From NCBI GenBank assembly GCA_964415045.1, contig CAYPZL010000141.1:1-15162 (forward strand): a DNA stretch of 15,162 bases. Direction: 5' to 3'. Of this stretch, positions 14,540-15,162 are shown piece after piece. Source of the stretch: CAYPZL01 sp964415045 (lineage in GTDB: Bacteria; Planctomycetota; Phycisphaerae; Sedimentisphaerales; Anaerobacaceae). The translations under genes and the position numbers were made by a program. Under the pieces are notes generated by a model. That model ran no database searches. It saw only the letters and a program-made list of their open reading frames with translations, and was not told the DNA's origin. Numbering within the stretch: position 1 is the stretch's first letter; the number at the start of each line of letters is the position of its first letter.

Positions 14540-14614
14540 CACACCGACGACGTGCTCCCGGTCGAGCCTCGTCAAAGGGCGGCGAAGGTTTTTTGCGACT
14601 TTTTCATTTTTTCC

Positions 14615-14643
14615 TTGAACCAATGCGTCGCCCCTGTCATACT
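14615..14643 (+). promoter_or_regulatory. predicted promoter of the GntR regulator
   Basis: TTGAAC (14615-14620) and CATACT (14638-14643) are 17 bases apart, each matching four of six consensus bases. TGTAAT at 14644-14649 is an alternative, better -10 but without a matching -35. Either lies inside or next to the palindromic operator, which suits autorepression. Confidence 0.45.
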
Positions 14644-14672
14644 TGTAATAGTTGGCATAGTACAAATGACAG
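14634..14672. promoter_or_regulatory. palindromic operator, probable GntR autoregulatory site
   Basis: CTGTCAT (14634-14640) mirrors ATGACAG (14666-14672), and TTGTA (14643-14647) mirrors TACAA (14661-14665). The left arm has two extra bases between its two parts. The repeat spans the -10 region and ends ten bases before the GntR start codon. YtrA-type GntR proteins commonly bind such dyads over their own promoter. Confidence 0.55.
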
Positions 14673-14681
14673 GGTGGGCGG

Positions 14682-15080
14682 ATGCAGTTTCGCATTGACA
14701 ACGCGTCGGACAGGCCCGTGTACCTGCAGATCATCGATCAGGTCAAGCGGGACGTCGCCTTAGGGCGGTTGGCTCGGGCCGAGAGGCTTCCCACCGTGCG
14801 ACAGCTCGCCCAGCACCTCGCCATCAATCCGAACACCATCGCCAAGGCCTACCGCCAGCTCGAGCAGGAGGGGATCATCGTCACGCGGGCCGGGGCCGGA
14901 GCGTTTATCGCCAATTTGGACAGCACGCTGAGCAAGGCGGTGCGGCGCAAGCTCATCTGCGACGAGCTGGAGCGTATCGTGGTCGAGGCGTTCCACATGC
15001 AGATCGACAAGGAAACGCTGGCGGGCTGGTTCGAGAGTACGGTGGCAAAGTTCAACCTGGCGGCGAAGAAGGAGAGGTAG
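14682..15080 (+). CDS. GntR-family transcriptional regulator, YtrA subfamily
   Basis: This 132-aa protein has the short YtrA layout: a winged helix-turn-helix at about 10-78 and a C-terminal dimerisation tail of about 50 residues, with no large effector domain. The N-terminus (DNASDRPVYLQIIDQVKRDV) is the usual family start. The recognition region reads LPTVRQLAQHLAINPNTIAK and continues AYRQLEQEGIIVTRAGAGAF. The subfamily normally represses an operon beginning with itself and followed by ABC transporter genes. Here the next frame begins two bases after the stop but is cut after about nine codons, so the regulator has lost its partner in this assembly. AGGGTGGG precedes the ATG. Confidence 0.92.
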   Translation: MQFRIDNASDRPVYLQIIDQVKRDVALGRLARAERLPTVRQLAQHLAINPNTIAKAYRQLEQEGIIVTRAGAGAFIANLDSTLSKAVRRKLICDELERIVVEAFHMQIDKETLAGWFESTVAKFNLAAKKER

Positions 15081-15081
15081 T

Positions 15082-15129
15082 ATGCCGGACAACGTGATTG
15101 AGGTCGAACAATCAAGACCACCGGCATAG
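15082..15129 (+). pseudogene. 5' stub of an ABC transporter ATPase gene, interrupted
   Basis: The ATG at 15082, with GGAGAGG just before it, reads MPDNVIEVEQSRPPA and then stops. MPDNVIEVE looks like the start of an ABC ATPase before its first beta strand and A-loop, the expected gene after a YtrA-type regulator. From about 15109 the frame enters the hairpin sequence of a probable insertion. The ABC assignment is from gene order and nine residues only. Confidence 0.5.
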
Positions 15130-15162
15130 CCGGTGGTATGAGGAAGGCCCCTAAAAGGGGCC
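15109..15162. mobile_element. end of a probable IS200/IS605- or REP-type element (two hairpins)
   Basis: ACCACCGGC (15117-15125) pairs perfectly with GCCGGTGGT (15129-15137) around ATA. GGCCCCT (15146-15152) pairs perfectly with AGGGGCC (15156-15162) around AAA. Paired short hairpins with GGTGGT and GGGGCC feet are typical of the subterminal ends bound by Y1 (HUH) transposases and of REP sequences. There is no T-tract, so a terminator is unlikely. The window stops exactly at the end of the second stem, so neither transposase nor far end is seen. Confidence 0.55.

Larger units (their letters stand above)
14066..14614. other. gene-poor stretch with structured DNA and a gene remnant
   Basis: No intact gene is seen here. 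It holds a possible promoter for the 548-aa gene (14174-14200), a nested stem-loop (14309-14390) and the tail of a beta-helix protein gene (14483-14539). Open frames on both strands have no recognisable product. Confidence 0.55.

Noticed and set aside
15117..15162. Double hairpin as a transcription terminator of the regulator
   Set aside because: No T-run follows either stem, and it lies inside the coding start of the next gene. An insertion-element end fits better.

Overview
The window looks like chromosomal DNA of a GC-rich member of the Planctomycetota, quite possibly of the Phycisphaerae type. This is inferred from the gene set: a DUF1080 (3-keto-disaccharide hydrolase) protein, an exported sulfatase, a PQQ-like beta-propeller protein, Tat leaders, an ECF sigma/anti-sigma pair and a pseudopilin-type secretion cluster. 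No rRNA, tRNA, CRISPR array or complete transposase gene is visible. The odd length, and a right edge that stops inside transposon-like double hairpins, suggest that the window is a whole assembly contig ending in a repeat.

Layout. Positions 1-409 have no supported gene. At 410-1702 (+) lies a Tat-exported two-domain DUF1080 protein. It is followed by a broken chimera at 1754-1981, a signal-peptide-like leader joined to the C-terminal core of a TRAP transporter DctM permease. From 7379 down to 2033 (-) runs a tight type II secretion/type IV pilus-like operon: GspE ATPase, a previously unlisted 38-codon ORF, a canonical GspF, a second membrane-rich GspF-like protein, and GspI-, GspJ- and GspK/PilX-like pseudopilins. 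A divergent promoter region at 7380-7562 separates it from an ECF sigma factor and a zinc-motif, membrane-anchored anti-sigma-like protein (7563-8656, +).

The next block, on the minus strand, is made of exported proteins: a PQQ-like propeller protein (8723-10036), a 78-codon Tat-leader ORF overlapping its start, a decayed fragment resembling the C-terminus of the large unknown protein further on, a REP-like inverted repeat (10542-10668), a sulfatase (10699-12303), and a large exported protein of unknown function (12419-14065).

The right end (14066-15162) holds a strong nested stem-loop, the C-terminal scrap of a beta-helix surface protein, and a YtrA-type GntR regulator with its own promoter and a palindromic operator. 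The ABC ATPase gene that should follow the regulator survives for only about nine codons before two perfect hairpins, most simply an IS200/IS605- or REP-type insertion.

Taken together, the intact genes suggest secretion and degradation of (sulfated) polysaccharide under local sigma control. At least four gene scars show that the accessory parts are being rearranged. I saw no clearly new defence or mobile system. The best candidates for something undescribed are the 38-aa ORF inside the secretion operon, the GspF-like protein with extra membrane helices, the 548-aa exported family with its nearby decayed relative, and the structured element at 14309-14390.
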